64,000 nt of DNA from Streptomyces katrae (GCF_002028425.1 NZ_CP020042.1:2108001-2172000); one strand, 5' to 3'; positions 53,933 through 64,000 are shown, numbered from the stretch's first letter. Numbers and translations are program-made. Notes: a model not told the origin generated them from the sequence alone.

Positions 53933-53936
<4 letters not shown>
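53121..53936 (-). CDS. trpA: Tryptophan synthase alpha subunit
   Basis: A 271-residue TIM barrel. The catalytic Glu is in [15 protein letters not shown] near residue 52 and the Asp in LPDLPVQES. The phosphate-binding region is [25 protein letters not shown]. It cleaves indole-3-glycerol phosphate to indole and glyceraldehyde 3-phosphate, channeling indole to TrpB. GTG 53936 overlaps the trpB stop (GTGA), ensuring equal synthesis. It is the last trp gene before a terminator. Confidence 0.97.
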
Positions 53937-55186
<1,250 letters not shown>

Positions 55187-55399
55187 GCCACTACTCCTAC
55201 GTGGTGCGGTATGCGGTGCCGACGGGTGGCTGGGATGCACCGTATTGCGCCGTCGGTCCGTCGCCCGCGCACCCCGCTGGAGGGGGTGGGGGTACGGACG
55301 GAGCGGTCCTCGCCGGGAGCCGTCGGGCGGCTCGGGCGCGGGACCGTACGCGGCCTGCCGCGCCCGGTGCCTGGGGCTACCGGGCGGGCGGGACCGTCG

Positions 55400-55609
55400 T
55401 CACGACGCGGCTCCGCCGCGCCATCGCATGCCGTTGACCTGACCGGGCTCGGAGCCGATCACGTAGCGCACCCGCCGCCCGTGGACGCGCCGGGCCGGGG
55501 CGCGGCAGCCGCGGGGGCGGCAGCCGCGCGCCAGGGGCGCGTGCGCCGTCGGCACGCCGGCCGGGCCGTGGCCCGGGCGGGTGCGGACGGAGGGGCGGGA
55601 GGGGGCCAT
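55400..55609 (-). CDS. trpM: TrpM, small tryptophan-cluster protein
   Basis: A 69-residue Arg-rich protein. Its core LARGCRPRGCRAPARRVHGR, followed by RVRYVIGSEPGQVNGMRWR, matches the small conserved protein (TrpM, also called TrpX) encoded between trpC and trpB in Streptomyces. It has been linked to control of tryptophan precursor supply and development in S. coelicolor; its biochemical action is unknown. It starts 8 bases after the trpC stop. Easily missed because of its size and the absence of a known domain. Confidence 0.82.
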   Translation of the reverse strand: MAPSRPSVRTRPGHGPAGVPTAHAPLARGCRPRGCRAPARRVHGRRVRYVIGSEPGQVNGMRWRGGAAS

Positions 55610-55617
55610 GGGAGGGG

Positions 55618-56427
55618 TCAGCTCCGCCCGTGGCGCAGGGCGGGGTGGGCGCCGGCGGCGACGAGGTCGGCCACGGCCGCCTTCGGGTCGCGTCCGGTGA
55701 CCAGGGACTCGCCGACGAGGACGGCGTCGGCGCCCTCGTTGGCGTAGGCGATCAGGTCGTGGGGTCCGCGGACCCCGGATTCGGCGACCTTCACGATGTG
55801 GGGCGGGATCTCTCCGACGACGCGCTCGAAGGTGGAGCGGTCGACCTTGAGGTCCTTGAGGTTGCGTGCGTTGACGCCGATGATCTTGGCACCGGCGGCG
55901 ACGGCCCGCTCGATCTCCTCCTCGTCGTGGACCTCCACGAGCGGGGTGAGGCCGATGGACTCGGCCCGCTCGATGAGGGAGACGAGGGCTTCCTGGTCCA
56001 GCGCCGCCACGATCAGCAGCACGAGGTCGGCGCCGTAGGCGCGGGCCTCCCACAGCTGGTACGCCGTGACGATGAAGTCCTTGCGCAGGATCGGGACGTC
56101 GACGCGGGCGCGGACGGCCTCCAGGTCGGCCAGCGAGCCGCCGAAACGGCGCTGCTCGGTGAGGACGGAGATGACCGCCGCACCGCCCGCCTCGTAGTCG
56201 GCGGCGAGCCCGGCCGGGTCTGCGATCGCGGCCAGCGCGCCCTTGGAGGGGCTGGAGCGCTTGACCTCGCAGATCACCTTGACGCCGTCGCCGCGCAGGG
56301 CTGCGACGCCGTCCTTGGCCTGGGGCGCCTTGGCGGCACGCTCCTTGAGCTCGTCGAGGCTCACGCGGGCCTGCCGTTCGGCAAGGTCTTCGCGGACCCC
56401 TTCGATGATCTCGTCGAGCACACTCAC
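55618..56427 (-). CDS. trpC: Indole-3-glycerol phosphate synthase
   Basis: A 269-residue TIM barrel. Signature [16 protein letters not shown] near residue 50, then [41 protein letters not shown] and [14 protein letters not shown]. It converts CdRP to indole-3-glycerol phosphate in tryptophan synthesis. Unlike the E. coli enzyme it has no fused TrpF; that activity comes from PriA at 62658. GTG 56427 has GGAAGGGGG 8 bases upstream. First gene of the trpC-M-B-A run. Confidence 0.97.
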   Translation of the reverse strand: MSVLDEIIEGVREDLAERQARVSLDELKERAAKAPQAKDGVAALRGDGVKVICEVKRSSPSKGALAAIADPAGLAADYEAGGAAVISVLTEQRRFGGSLADLEAVRARVDVPILRKDFIVTAYQLWEARAYGADLVLLIVAALDQEALVSLIERAESIGLTPLVEVHDEEEIERAVAAGAKIIGVNARNLKDLKVDRSTFERVVGEIPPHIVKVAESGVRGPHDLIAYANEGADAVLVGESLVTGRDPKAAVADLVAAGAHPALRHGRS

Positions 56428-56609
56428 GCGAGCGGCCCCCTTCCGGGTCGATGACGTTCGGCCGCCTTGCGGACACGTACCACTGCAAGGTCAGCAATCA
56501 AATGGTATCCGCAGGTCGCCACGGCCTCCGCACGGAGTTCGCGGCGTCCCAGGGTCTGGACACTCGGAATATGGGGTTCCTCCAGTCCCTCCCCGGGCCC
56601 CGCAAGGGC

Positions 56610-57101
56610 TCAGGGGGCCAAAGCGGAACCGATCGGTAGGTTCCGGACGATCGTGAAAGCCAGCGCCAGCGTCCCCACCACCCACCACCAGACGGGCCCC
56701 AGGACGATCCGGGGCACGGGACCGCCGCGGAAGGCCCGTACCAGCCACAGCGCCGTGAACCCCGCGAAGACGAGGTAGCCGGCGACGGCCAGGGCGTTGT
56801 CCCCGAGGGCCGTGACCAGGTCCCCCCGGGCGAAGGCGTGCGCGCTGCGCAGCCCGCCGCAGCCGGGGCACAGGACGCCGGTCAGCCGGAACAGCGGGCA
56901 GACCGGGTAGTGGCCGGGCTGGTTGGGGTCCACGGCGCCCACGTACGCGAAGGCGGCCACGGCCCCGGCCAGGGTGAGCACCGGAGCGGCCGACCGCCGC
57001 GCCCGGGACGCCCCCGCGGGGGCCGGAACCGGCTGCGGGCCCTGCCGGGCCGGGCCGGGGGGAGTGCAGGAGGCGTCCACCCGCTGATTCTCTCCGCTCA
57101 T
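56610..57101 (-). CDS. DUF2752 membrane protein
   Basis: A 163-residue membrane protein with a Pro-rich cytosolic start (1 to about 38) and three to four hydrophobic segments. The DUF2752 core is YPVCPLFRLTGVLCPGCGGLRSAHAFARGD; its Cys-rich CPGCG loop is the family hallmark. Function unknown, but the gene is constantly found inside streptomycete trp clusters. The 182 bases between it and trpC hold the GGTACGTGTCC/GGATACCA region, possibly the trpC promoter. Confidence 0.85.
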   Translation of the reverse strand: MSGENQRVDASCTPPGPARQGPQPVPAPAGASRARRSAAPVLTLAGAVAAFAYVGAVDPNQPGHYPVCPLFRLTGVLCPGCGGLRSAHAFARGDLVTALGDNALAVAGYLVFAGFTALWLVRAFRGGPVPRIVLGPVWWWVVGTLALAFTIVRNLPIGSALAP

Positions 57102-57154
57102 GACGGAAGGCGCAGCCCGGCCGGGCCACGCCTTCCGTACGCCAGGGACTCGGC

Positions 57155-57406
57155 TCAGGCCTTCGCGGCGAGCTGCTTGGCGGCGATGACCTCGGCGAGG
57201 TCCTCGTGAGCCGGCTTCGGCATGCCCATGCCCGCGGCCTTCATCGCGAGGCCGACGACACCGCCGAGGGCGACGACGCCGATGCCCGCCCAGAACCCGA
57301 CCGGGTTCGCGATCACCATGAAGGCGCCGGCGACGCAGAAACCGATGAAGGAAATGACGACACCGGTCCAGGCGGCCGGGGTGTGTCCGTGGCTCGTGCC
57401 CGCCAT
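57155..57406 (-). CDS. HGxxPAAW-motif small membrane protein
   Basis: An 83-residue protein named for its N-terminal motif HGHTPAAW. Two hydrophobic helices follow (VVISFIGFCVAGAFMVIANP; WAGIGVVALGGVVGLAMKAAG) and a charged C-terminal tail ends KQLAAKA. It is conserved in Streptomyces beside trp genes, function unknown. GAGGAGC lies 6 bases before ATG 57406. It is separated by 53 bases from the DUF2752 gene and by 132 bases from the TIGR02234-type gene. Confidence 0.85.
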   Translation of the reverse strand: MAGTSHGHTPAAWTGVVISFIGFCVAGAFMVIANPVGFWAGIGVVALGGVVGLAMKAAGMGMPKPAHEDLAEVIAAKQLAAKA

Positions 57407-57538
57407 GAGTTGCTCCTCGTTGATCTGTCGGGCGTGACGTCTCGCACGCTCGATGTCATTGTCCCGCACGTGGCGTGCGGATTCCCCAGCGGGTGGCCCG
57501 TTCCAGGGGGTGCCGTGCGCGCCCGGCGCGGCCGGGCC

Positions 57539-58174
57539 TCAGCCGGTGGGGTCCTCGCCCCGGTCCAGAGCCTTCCACAGGTCCTCCGGCCGGTCCGGGT
57601 CCACCGCCGCGGGCGTACGCCGCCGGGGGCTGCCGTCGCGCTCGTAGCGGCCTCCCATCGCGGGCCAGTTGCGGCCGAAGCGCAGCGCCAGCAGCCCGGC
57701 GAGCAGGATCAGGGCCGCGCCCGCGGCCGTGATGTAGGGCCAGGCCGTATGGCTGAGCTCCACCACCCGTGCGGCGGTGTCGGCGGTCGCGACGGCGGCC
57801 CGCTCGTCCAGCGCCCGGCGGTCGTCGGCGGCGGCCACGGCCGACAGCGCGGCGCCCAGGCCGCTCAGCGCGAGCAGCGCCGAGACCAGCAGCCGCCCCC
57901 GGCCCCGTACGGCGAACACCGCGACCAGGGCCGCGAGGCCGACGATGGCCAGGGCCGCCGGGAGGCCGGTGACGGCCCGCCCGTCGGCGGTCAGCGGGAG
58001 CGAACCGCCCCCGACGGCGGCGCTGCCCCGGGCCCAGACGCGGCCGGAGGCGAGCAGGACGACGGTGGCGCCGAGCGCGCCGAGCAGCAGGGCGACGGCC
58101 ACCGTGCGGCGGCCCGATCCGCTCTCGGGGGCGTCGGCGTTCGGGGACAGGGGTACGGCACTCACGTACCCCAC
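57539..58174 (-). CDS. Trp-region conserved membrane protein (TIGR02234 type)
   Basis: A 211-residue protein with four predicted transmembrane helices: VAVALLLGALGATVVLLASG, LAIVGLAALVAVFAV, LLVSALLALSGLGAALSAV, and ITAAGAALILLAGLLAL. The extracytoplasmic loop between helices 1 and 2 and the C-terminal DLWKALDRGEDPT tail are typical of the family named for its place in actinobacterial trp operons. Role unknown. GTG 58174 and GTG 58165 are both plausible starts; it begins 15 bases after trpE. Confidence 0.83.
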   Translation of the reverse strand: MGYVSAVPLSPNADAPESGSGRRTVAVALLLGALGATVVLLASGRVWARGSAAVGGGSLPLTADGRAVTGLPAALAIVGLAALVAVFAVRGRGRLLVSALLALSGLGAALSAVAAADDRRALDERAAVATADTAARVVELSHTAWPYITAAGAALILLAGLLALRFGRNWPAMGGRYERDGSPRRRTPAAVDPDRPEDLWKALDRGEDPTG

Positions 58175-58188
58175 TATCCCCTACGCCC

Positions 58189-59679
58189 TCAGCCGCGGTG
58201 GAGGCGGTTCGCCGCTCCGACGGCGCGGAGCACCGCGGCGGCCTTGTTGCGGCACTCCCGGTCCTCCAGCTCGGGCACCGAGTCGGCGACCACACCGGCT
58301 CCGGCCTGGACGTACGCCGTCCCGTCGCGCAGCAGCGCCGTACGGATGGCGATGGCCGTGTCGGAGTCCCCGGCGAAGTCGAGGTAGCCGACGCAGCCGC
58401 CGTACAGGCCGCGGCGGGTGGGCTCCAGCTCCTCGATGATCTGCATGGCGCGCGGCTTGGGCGCGCCGGAGAGGGTGCCGGCGGGGAAGCAGGCGGTGAG
58501 CACGTCGAAGGCGGTCTTCCCCTCGGCGACCCGCCCGGTGACGGTGGAGACGATGTGCATGACGTGCGAGTACCGCTCGATCGACATGAAGTCGACGACC
58601 TCCACCGAGCCGGGCTCGCAGACCCGGCCGAGGTCGTTGCGGCCGAGGTCGACGAGCATCAGGTGCTCGGCGCGCTCCTTGGGGTCGGCCAGCAGCTCCT
58701 CGGCGAGGTCGTTGTCCTCCTGCGGGGTGGCGCCGCGGTGCCGGGTGCCGGCGATGGGGTGGACCATGGCCCGCCCGTCCTCGACCTTCACCAGGGCCTC
58801 GGGGCTGGAGCCGACGACGTCGAAGCCGTTCTCGAAGCGGAAGAGGTACATGTACGGGGACGGGTTGGTGGCCCGCAGGACCCGGTAGACGTCCAGCGCG
58901 GAGGCCCGGCAGGGGGTCTCGAACCGCTGCGAGGGCACCACCTGGAAGGCCTCGCCGGCCCGGATGCGCTCCTTCACGTCCTCGACGGCGGCCTGGTAGT
59001 CCTCGCCGCCCCACAGGGCCTCGAAGGGCGGCAGCTCGGACTCGGGCAGCGCGGTGGGCGCGTAGGGGGCGGGACGGGCGAGGTCGGCCTCCATGGCGTC
59101 GAGCCGGGCCACGGCGTCCGCGTAGGCCTCGTCCACGCCGGTGTCGAGGTCGTTGTGGTTGATGGCGTTGGCGATGAGCTGGACCGTGCCGTCCCAGTGG
59201 TCGAGGACCGCCAGGTCGGAGGTGAGCAGCATGGTGAGCTCGGGGAGCCCCAGGTCGTCCTCGGTGTGGTCGCCGATGCGCTCCAGGCGGCGGACGATGT
59301 CGTAGCCCAGGTAGCCGACCATGCCGCCGGTGAACGGGGGCATGCCGCCCGCCAGGTCACGCGGAGTGTGGAGGACCTGGACGGTGGCGCGCAGGGCCTC
59401 CAGGGGGTCGCCGCCCGTGGGGACGCCGACGGGCGGGGTGCCGATCCAGTGGGCGTGCCCGTCCTTGACGGTGAGGGTGGAGTCGCTGCGCACGCCGACG
59501 AAGGAGTAGCGGGACCAGGAGCGGCCGTTCTCGGCGGACTCCAGCAGGAAGGTGCCGGGGCGTTCGGCGGCCAGCTTGCGGTAGAGCCCGACCGGGGTGT
59601 CCCCGTCGGCGAGCAGCCGGCGGCTGACGGGGATGACACGGCGGTCGGCCGCGAGCTTGCGGAAGGTCTCGAGATCCAT
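58189..59679 (-). CDS. trpE: Anthranilate synthase component I
   Basis: A 496-residue chorismate-using enzyme. The feedback site lies in the [16 protein letters not shown] region (Ser of LLES binds tryptophan). Active-site segments are [58 protein letters not shown] and [13 protein letters not shown]. It converts chorismate plus ammonia to anthranilate; the glutaminase TrpG is not in the window. ATG 59679 lies 19 bases after hisI, so hisI and trpE are probably co-transcribed and no room is left for a classical trp attenuator directly before trpE. Confidence 0.96.
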   Translation of the reverse strand: MDLETFRKLAADRRVIPVSRRLLADGDTPVGLYRKLAAERPGTFLLESAENGRSWSRYSFVGVRSDSTLTVKDGHAHWIGTPPVGVPTGGDPLEALRATVQVLHTPRDLAGGMPPFTGGMVGYLGYDIVRRLERIGDHTEDDLGLPELTMLLTSDLAVLDHWDGTVQLIANAINHNDLDTGVDEAYADAVARLDAMEADLARPAPYAPTALPESELPPFEALWGGEDYQAAVEDVKERIRAGEAFQVVPSQRFETPCRASALDVYRVLRATNPSPYMYLFRFENGFDVVGSSPEALVKVEDGRAMVHPIAGTRHRGATPQEDNDLAEELLADPKERAEHLMLVDLGRNDLGRVCEPGSVEVVDFMSIERYSHVMHIVSTVTGRVAEGKTAFDVLTACFPAGTLSGAPKPRAMQIIEELEPTRRGLYGGCVGYLDFAGDSDTAIAIRTALLRDGTAYVQAGAGVVADSVPELEDRECRNKAAAVLRAVGAANRLHRG

Positions 59680-59698
59680 GGGGTGGGACCCTAACTGG

Positions 59699-60055
59699 CT
59701 AGTCGGCGTCGCTGAGCAGGACATCGGCGTCGAAACAGGTGCGCGCGCCGGTGTGGCAGGCGGCCCCGACCTGGTCGACCTTGACGAGCACGGTGTCGGC
59801 GTCGCAGTCGAGGGCGACGGACTTCACGTGCTGGTAGTGGCCGGAGGTGTCGCCCTTGACCCAGTACTCCTGGCGGCTGCGGGACCAGTAGGTGCAGCGG
59901 CCGGTGGTGAGGGTGCGGTGCAGGGCCTCGTCGTCCATCCAGCCGAGCATGAGCACCTCTCCGGTGTCGTACTGCTGGGCGATGGCCGGGACCAGGCCGT
60001 CGGCGGAGCGCTTGAGGCGGGCTGCGACGGCGGGGTCGAGGGGGGACGTACTCAT
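59699..60055 (-). CDS. hisI: Phosphoribosyl-AMP cyclohydrolase
   Basis: A 118-residue monofunctional HisI without the HisE domain. It shows [20 protein letters not shown], the [18 protein letters not shown] loop, and the metal-binding cysteines [13 protein letters not shown] and [12 protein letters not shown]. It catalyses the third step of histidine synthesis. ATG 60055 fits the family start; an in-frame ATG three codons upstream is possible. Divergent from the TIGR03085-type gene. Confidence 0.95.
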   Translation of the reverse strand: MSTSPLDPAVAARLKRSADGLVPAIAQQYDTGEVLMLGWMDDEALHRTLTTGRCTYWSRSRQEYWVKGDTSGHYQHVKSVALDCDADTVLVKVDQVGAACHTGARTCFDADVLLSDAD

Positions 60056-60147
60056 GGGGCCCATTGTGCCGCGCCGCGGTGACCGTCATTGATCTCCGTC
60101 CGCCTGATGGGCAGCCGCGGAGCGGCTGCGGCCGTAGGCTGGCCGGT

Positions 60148-60780
60148 ATGTCTACCCATGCGAAGCGCGAACGCCTGCTGCTGGCCGACCTGTTGGAGGC
60201 CGCCGGGCCGCAGGCCCCGACCCTGTGCGAAGGCTGGACCTGCCGGGACCTGGCCGCGCACGTGGTGGTCCGCGAGCGGCGTCCGGACGCGGCGGGCGGC
60301 CTGCTGCTGAAGGTCCTCAAGGAGCGGCTCGACCGGGCGATGGCCGAGTACGCGGCGAAGCCGTACGAGGAGCTGATCCAGCTGATCCGCACCGGGCCGC
60401 CGAAGCTGTCGGTGTACGCGCTGAAGCAGGTGGACGAGGCGGCGAACGCGGTGGAGTTCTTCGTGCACGCGGAGGACGTGCGACGGGCGCAGCCGGACTG
60501 GTCGCCGCGGGCGCTGGACCCGGTGTTCTCGGACGCGCTGTGGTCCCGGCTGGAGAAGCTGGCCCGGCTGACGGGCCGCCGCTCGCCGGTGGGCCTGGTG
60601 CTGCGGCGCCCGGACGGGCGTACGGCGGTGGCGCACAAGGGGGTGCCGGTGGTGACGGTGACGGGCGAGCCGGGTGAGCTCACGCTGTTCTGCTTCGGCC
60701 GCCAGGCCGCAGCCGCGGTGGATCTGGAGGGCGAGAAGGAGGCCGTCTCCCGCCTGACGGTGGCCCAGCTGGGCATCTGA
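60148..60780 (+). CDS. TIGR03085-type maleylpyruvate-isomerase/DinB-like protein
   Basis: A 210-residue helical protein. The N-terminal mycothiol-dependent-isomerase-like bundle reads ERLLLADLLEAAGPQAPTLC, then EGWTCRDLAAHVVVRERRPD, where His and Glu can bind metal, followed by VDEAANAVEFFVHAEDVRRA. Substrate unknown. ATG 60148 has no ribosome-binding site; a -10-like TAGGCT at 60135-60140 lies 7 bases upstream, so the mRNA is probably leaderless. Confidence 0.82.
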   Translation: MSTHAKRERLLLADLLEAAGPQAPTLCEGWTCRDLAAHVVVRERRPDAAGGLLLKVLKERLDRAMAEYAAKPYEELIQLIRTGPPKLSVYALKQVDEAANAVEFFVHAEDVRRAQPDWSPRALDPVFSDALWSRLEKLARLTGRRSPVGLVLRRPDGRTAVAHKGVPVVTVTGEPGELTLFCFGRQAAAAVDLEGEKEAVSRLTVAQLGI

Positions 60781-60783
60781 CCA

Positions 60784-60903
60784 CGGCCCCGGGGGCGTCC
60801 GGCGGCGGCCCCGGGGGCGTCCGGTCGCGGCCCCGGGGGCAGCCGGCCCCGGCCCCGGGGCAACCGGCCCGGCCCCGCCGCCGCGCGGGGCGCGGCGGCG
60901 GGG
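60784..60903. terminator. GC tandem repeats and 13-bp hairpin
   Basis: Four degenerate copies of a roughly 22-base unit (CGGCCCCGGGGGCGTCCGG type) occupy about 60784-60868, right after the TIGR03085-type stop. They lead into a hairpin, CCCCGCCGCCGCG (60873-60885) pairing with 60891-60903 around CGGGG. The hairpin suits termination of the upstream gene; the repeats themselves have no known role. Confidence 0.65.
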
Positions 60904-61033
60904 TACCGCCGGGCCGGTGAAATCGGGCATGGCGGCGCCGGGCGAAAGGTTTCCGCACCCCTCCCCGTCCCTACGCTCCGTCACGGATGCCGACCGGTTC
61001 GGTGTCGTCACCGTGGAAGGAATGGAACCCCCC

Positions 61034-61453
61034 ATGCGTCTTCGCACCACCGCCGCCGCCCTCGCCGGAGCCCTCGCGCTGGTCCTCCCCGCCGGAGCCC
61101 AGGCGTTCGCCGACGACGGCAAGGCCCTCAACTACGTGTACGTCGACCAGAGCCACACCGAGCAGAACGGCCAGGTCAAGGACATGGGCTCGGACAAATG
61201 CCATGCCCTGCCCTCCGCCGCGTCGGAAGTCGTCGAAGCGGTGAACGAAAGCGACTCGGTGGCCCTGGTCTTCGAGGAGCCGGACTGCGGCGGCGCGCCG
61301 GTCGCCACCCTCCAGCCGGGTGAGAAGGCCGGCGATTTCCACGCCGCCTCGGTCGTCTTCCAGCAGGCCCGCAAGCAGGACCAGCAGCAGGCCGGCCAGC
61401 AGCAGAAGCCGGAGCAGCAGGACGACTACGACTCGGTCGACGACTTCCGCTAG
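61034..61453 (+). CDS. Small secreted acidic protein with Gln-rich tail
   Basis: A 139-residue protein with a clear signal peptide (RLRTTAAALAGALALVLPAG, cleavage near AQA-FA). The mature domain contains two cysteines (DKCHALP and EPDCGGAP) and is acidic. The tail from about residue 112 is Gln-rich (KQDQQQAGQQQKPEQQ), ending DDYDSVDDFR. No family recognised. ATG 61034 is preferred over ATG 61022, which abuts the GGAAGG site. Confidence 0.7.
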   Translation: MRLRTTAAALAGALALVLPAGAQAFADDGKALNYVYVDQSHTEQNGQVKDMGSDKCHALPSAASEVVEAVNESDSVALVFEEPDCGGAPVATLQPGEKAGDFHAASVVFQQARKQDQQQAGQQQKPEQQDDYDSVDDFR

Positions 61454-61460
61454 ACAGCCC

Positions 61461-61497
61461 GACGGGGGCACCCGGGCCCTGCCCGGGTGCCCCCGTC
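61461..61497. terminator. 17-bp bidirectional terminator
   Basis: GACGGGGGCACCCGGGC (61461-61477) pairs perfectly with 61481-61497, loop CCT. It lies between the convergent stops of the secreted protein gene (61453) and hisF (61517). Confidence 0.9.
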
Positions 61498-61516
61498 CGC
61501 GCGTGCGTGCCCGCGG

Positions 61517-62272
61517 TCAGCGGACGGGGTGGCCCGCCTCGCGCAGGGTCGCCTTGACCTCGGAGATCCGCAGGTCGCCGAAGTGGAACACCGACGCCGC
61601 GAGCACCGCGTCGGCGCCCGCCGCGATGGCGGGCGGGAAGTGCTCCAGCTTCCCGGCGCCGCCGGAGGCGATCACCGGGACGGTGACGTGCTCGCGGACG
61701 GCGGCGATCATCTCGGTGTCGTAGCCGTCCTTGGTGCCGTCGGCGTCCATCGAGTTCAGCAGGATCTCCCCCGCGCCCAGCTCGGCCGCGCGGTGCGCCC
61801 ACTCGACGGCGTCGATGCCGGTGCCCCGGCGGCCGCCGTGGGTGGTGACCTCGAAGGAGCCGGACGCGGTGCGGCGGGCGTCGACCGACAGCACCAGCAC
61901 CTGGCGGCCGAAGCGTTCGGCGATCTCCTGGATCAGCTCGGGCCGGGCGATGGCGGCCGTGTTCACGCCCACCTTGTCCGCGCCGGCCCGCAGCAGCTTG
62001 TCCACGTCGTCGGCGGTGCGCACGCCGCCGCCTACCGTGAGCGGGATGAAGACCTGCTCCGCGGTGCGCCGCACCACGTCGTAGGTGGTCTCGCGGTTGC
62101 CGGAGGAGGCGGTGATGTCGAGGAAGGTCAGCTCGTCGGCGCCCTCGGCGTCGTAGAGCTTGGCCATCTCCACCGGGTCTCCGGCATCACGCAGGTTCTG
62201 GAAGTTGACGCCCTTGACGACGCGGCCGTTGTCCACGTCCAGGCAGGGGATCACGCGTACGGCGAGGCTCAT
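61517..62272 (-). CDS. hisF: Imidazole glycerol phosphate synthase cyclase subunit
   Basis: A 251-residue TIM barrel. The catalytic Asp is in [15 protein letters not shown] near residue 12 and the second in [13 protein letters not shown]. Phosphate sites are VGGGVR and IASGGAG. With HisH it makes imidazole glycerol phosphate and AICAR from PRFAR. ATG 62272 overlaps the stop of the RidA-family gene by four bases. It is the last gene of the visible his run. Confidence 0.97.
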   Translation of the reverse strand: MSLAVRVIPCLDVDNGRVVKGVNFQNLRDAGDPVEMAKLYDAEGADELTFLDITASSGNRETTYDVVRRTAEQVFIPLTVGGGVRTADDVDKLLRAGADKVGVNTAAIARPELIQEIAERFGRQVLVLSVDARRTASGSFEVTTHGGRRGTGIDAVEWAHRAAELGAGEILLNSMDADGTKDGYDTEMIAAVREHVTVPVIASGGAGKLEHFPPAIAAGADAVLAASVFHFGDLRISEVKATLREAGHPVR

Positions 62273-62661
62273 CCCTCGACCTCCTTGAAGGCCTCGACCT
62301 CCACCTCGACGACCATGCCCGGGTCGACGAAGCCATTGACGATGATCATGGAGGAGGCGGGGCGGACGGCGTCGAAGAGGGTCTTGTGGGCGCGGCCCAC
62401 CTCGTCGACGTCACGGGCGTGGGTGAGGTACATCCGGGTGCGGACCACGTGCTCGGGGCCCATCCCGGCCTCGGCGAGCGCCTTGAAGGCGGCCTCGAAG
62501 GCCTTGACCGTCTGGTCGTACGGGCCGCCCGCGTCGGCGGCCGTGCAGCCGGAGACCAGGACCAGGCCGTTGGGGAGGGCCACGGCACGGGAGTAGCCGA
62601 TCACGTCCTCGTAGGGGCCGCCGGAGGAGATCCGGCGCACGCCGGAGTCGGAGGAGCTCAT
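62269..62661 (-). CDS. Rid-family (RidA/YjgF-like) protein
   Basis: A 130-residue small-domain protein. It opens [20 protein letters not shown] and has [20 protein letters not shown], then [20 protein letters not shown] and VVEVEVEAF. The position of the Arg that RidA uses to hydrolyse reactive enamines reads [12 protein letters not shown] here, so that Arg appears to be replaced by Ser. It is therefore probably not a classical 2-iminopropanoate deaminase. Overlaps hisF and priA by four bases each, so it is fully embedded in the his operon. Confidence 0.83.
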   Translation of the reverse strand: MSSSDSGVRRISSGGPYEDVIGYSRAVALPNGLVLVSGCTAADAGGPYDQTVKAFEAAFKALAEAGMGPEHVVRTRMYLTHARDVDEVGRAHKTLFDAVRPASSMIIVNGFVDPGMVVEVEVEAFKEVEG

Positions 62662-63389
62662 GCGCGGACCGCCTCCAGGGCCTCTTCCAGGGTGAAGGCC
62701 TTGGCGTACAGGGCCTTGCCGACGATGGCGCCCTCGACGCCCAGCGGGACGAGCCCGGACAGGGCCCGCAGGTCCTCCAGGGAGGAGACGCCGCCGGAGG
62801 CGACGACGGGCCGGTCGGTGGCCGCGCAGACGTTCCTCAGCAGCTCCAGGTTGGGGCCGCTGAGGGTGCCGTCCTTGCCGATGTCGGTGACGACGTAGCG
62901 GGCGCAGCCCTCGGAGTCCAGGCGGGCGAGGGTCTCGTAGAGGTCGCCGCCCTCACTGGTCCAGCCGCGGCCCTTGAGGGTGGTGCCGCGCACGTCCAGG
63001 CCGATGGCGATCCGGTCGCCGTGCTCGGCGATGGCCTTGGCGGCCCACTCGGGGGTCTCCAGGGCGGCGGTGCCGAGGTTGACGCGGGTGCAGCCGGTGG
63101 CGAGGGCCGCGGCGAGCGTGGCGTCGTCGCGGATGCCGCCGGACAGCTCGACCTTGATGTCCATGGCACGGGTGATCTCGGCGACCAGGGCGCGGTTGTC
63201 ACCGGTGCCGAAGGCGGCGTCGAGGTCGACCAGGTGCAGCCATTCGGCGCCGGAGGCCTGCCAGGCGAGGGCCGCCTCCAGCGGGGAGCCGTAGGAGGTC
63301 TCGCTGCCGGAGACGCCGTGCACGAGGCGTACGGCCTGGCCGTCGCGGACGTCGACCGCGGGGAGGAGTTCGAGCGTGGGTGCGGTCAT
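62658..63389 (-). CDS. priA: Bifunctional HisA/TrpF isomerase, PriA
   Basis: A 243-residue TIM barrel. The N-terminal catalytic Asp is in [18 protein letters not shown], with [25 protein letters not shown] and the second Asp in [15 protein letters not shown]. Actinobacteria lack a separate trpF, and PriA catalyses the Amadori rearrangements of both ProFAR (histidine) and PRA (tryptophan). No trpF is seen in the trp cluster here, consistent with that. ATG shares one base with the hisH stop. Confidence 0.94.
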   Translation of the reverse strand: MTAPTLELLPAVDVRDGQAVRLVHGVSGSETSYGSPLEAALAWQASGAEWLHLVDLDAAFGTGDNRALVAEITRAMDIKVELSGGIRDDATLAAALATGCTRVNLGTAALETPEWAAKAIAEHGDRIAIGLDVRGTTLKGRGWTSEGGDLYETLARLDSEGCARYVVTDIGKDGTLSGPNLELLRNVCAATDRPVVASGGVSSLEDLRALSGLVPLGVEGAIVGKALYAKAFTLEEALEAVRA

Positions 63390-64000
63390 CACAGGGTCTC
63401 GATCCAGTTGGTGAGGAGCTGGGCGCCGGCGTCGCCGGACTTCTCGGGGTGGAACTGGGTGGCCCACAGGGCCCCGTTCTCCACCGCCGCGACGAAGCGC
63501 TCGCCGTGCGTGGCCCAGGTGACCTTGGGGCCCTTGATCCTGGGGTTGGTGACCTCCAGGGACCAGTCGTGGGCCGCGTAGGAGTGCACGAAATAGAAGC
63601 GGGCGCCGGCGTCCAGGCCGGCGAAGGCCTGGCTGTCGGCGGGTGCCTCGACGGTGTTCCAGCCCATGTGGGGGACGACGGGGGCCTTCAGCGGGCCGAC
63701 CGTGCCGGGCCACTCGTCCAGGCCCTCGGTCTCGACCCCGTGCTCGATGCCGCGCTCGAAGAGGATCTGCATGCCGACGCAGATGCCCATGACGGGGCGG
63801 CCGCCCGAGAGCCGGCGGCCGATGATCCAGTCGCCGCGGGCGTCCTTGAGGCCCTGCATGCAGGCGGAGAAGGCGCCCACGCCTGGCACGAGGAGGCCGT
63901 CGGCGTCCATGGCCTTGTCGTAGTCGCGGGTGATCTCGACGTCCGCGCCGACGCGCGCGAGGGCGCGCTCGGCGGAGCGGACGTTGCCGAAGCCGTAGTC
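63389..64000 (-). CDS. hisH: Imidazole glycerol phosphate synthase glutaminase subunit (N-terminus beyond window)
   Basis: At least 203 residues of a class I glutamine amidotransferase; the reading frame continues off the window edge, and only a few N-terminal residues are missing (it enters at [18 protein letters not shown]). The oxyanion loop is PGVGAF, the catalytic Cys is in [11 protein letters not shown], and the His and Glu in FHPEKSG. It supplies ammonia to HisF. Coupled to priA by a one-base overlap. Confidence 0.96.
   Translation of the reverse strand, partial: DYGFGNVRSAERALARVGADVEITRDYDKAMDADGLLVPGVGAFSACMQGLKDARGDWIIGRRLSGGRPVMGICVGMQILFERGIEHGVETEGLDEWPGTVGPLKAPVVPHMGWNTVEAPADSQAFAGLDAGARFYFVHSYAAHDWSLEVTNPRIKGPKVTWATHGERFVAAVENGALWATQFHPEKSGDAGAQLLTNWIETL

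Noticed and set aside
59680..59698. A trp leader peptide/attenuator directly before trpE
   Set aside because: Only 19 bases separate hisI from trpE and no Trp codon run is present there.
60784..60868. Possible CRISPR array
   Set aside because: The repeats are adjacent, with no unique spacers of constant length, and no cas genes are present.

Overview
The window is chromosomal DNA of a Streptomyces-type actinomycete. GC is very high, third codon positions are almost all G/C, GTG starts are common, and genes are packed with ATGA or GTGA overlaps. It holds a trp/his region with trpM and the bifunctional priA, the gltBD pair, secreted DUF4360 proteins and a Streptomyces trypsin. No phage, insertion sequence or CRISPR array was seen; the only clearly accessory stretch is a toxin/immunity island near 26-31 kb.

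Layout. 1-6 kb: the N-terminus of aminopeptidase N, chorismate mutase, a NarL-type two-component pair, a secreted trypsin, a secreted HAD phosphatase and two tandem DUF4360 genes, one of them frameshifted. 6.5-20 kb: a steroid ring C/D (HIP) catabolic locus in two divergent blocks (two SDRs | echA20-ipdA-ipdB-ipdC, and fadA6-kstR2-like-ipdF-like SDR | fadE30-second ACAD). The blocks are separated by a secreted tyrosine phosphatase, a DEAD-box helicase and a cold-shock protein. Both divergent intergenic regions carry the same 16-bp palindrome (15/16 identical), so one TetR repressor probably controls the whole set. 20-26 kb: small conserved genes, two odd tRNA-like genes with matching promoters, an SDR/esterase pair divergent from a PadR regulator, a vWA protein and a PPOX protein.

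26.2-30.9 kb: two WXG100-type proteins, a 569-residue polymorphic toxin with a C-terminal bacterial RNase A-like domain, two tandem paralogous putative immunity proteins, then an orphan truncated RNase A-like toxin tip with its own CdiI-type immunity gene. 31-33.5 kb: a secreted protein, an ATP-binding anti-sigma-like protein and a UTRA-only/GntR-UTRA pair, bracketed by two nearly identical hairpins. 33.6-40.8 kb: gltD, gltB and a VIT1-type metal transporter.

41-50 kb: a tightly coupled seven-gene operon of four different ADP-ribosylglycohydrolase-family proteins, a ribokinase-like kinase, a class III CoA-transferase and a CitE-type lyase. This is the strongest candidate for an undescribed pathway. 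Its 3' end is tandemly duplicated and includes a run of 20 C. 50.7-64 kb: lgt, a membrane-anchored DsbA-like protein, trpA-trpB-trpM-trpC, three small membrane proteins, trpE-hisI, two plus-strand genes, and hisF-ridA-like-priA-hisH (hisH runs off the window). The amino-acid genes act together: PriA serves both histidine and tryptophan synthesis, chorismate mutase draws chorismate toward Phe/Tyr while TrpE draws it toward Trp, and GltBD supplies glutamate.
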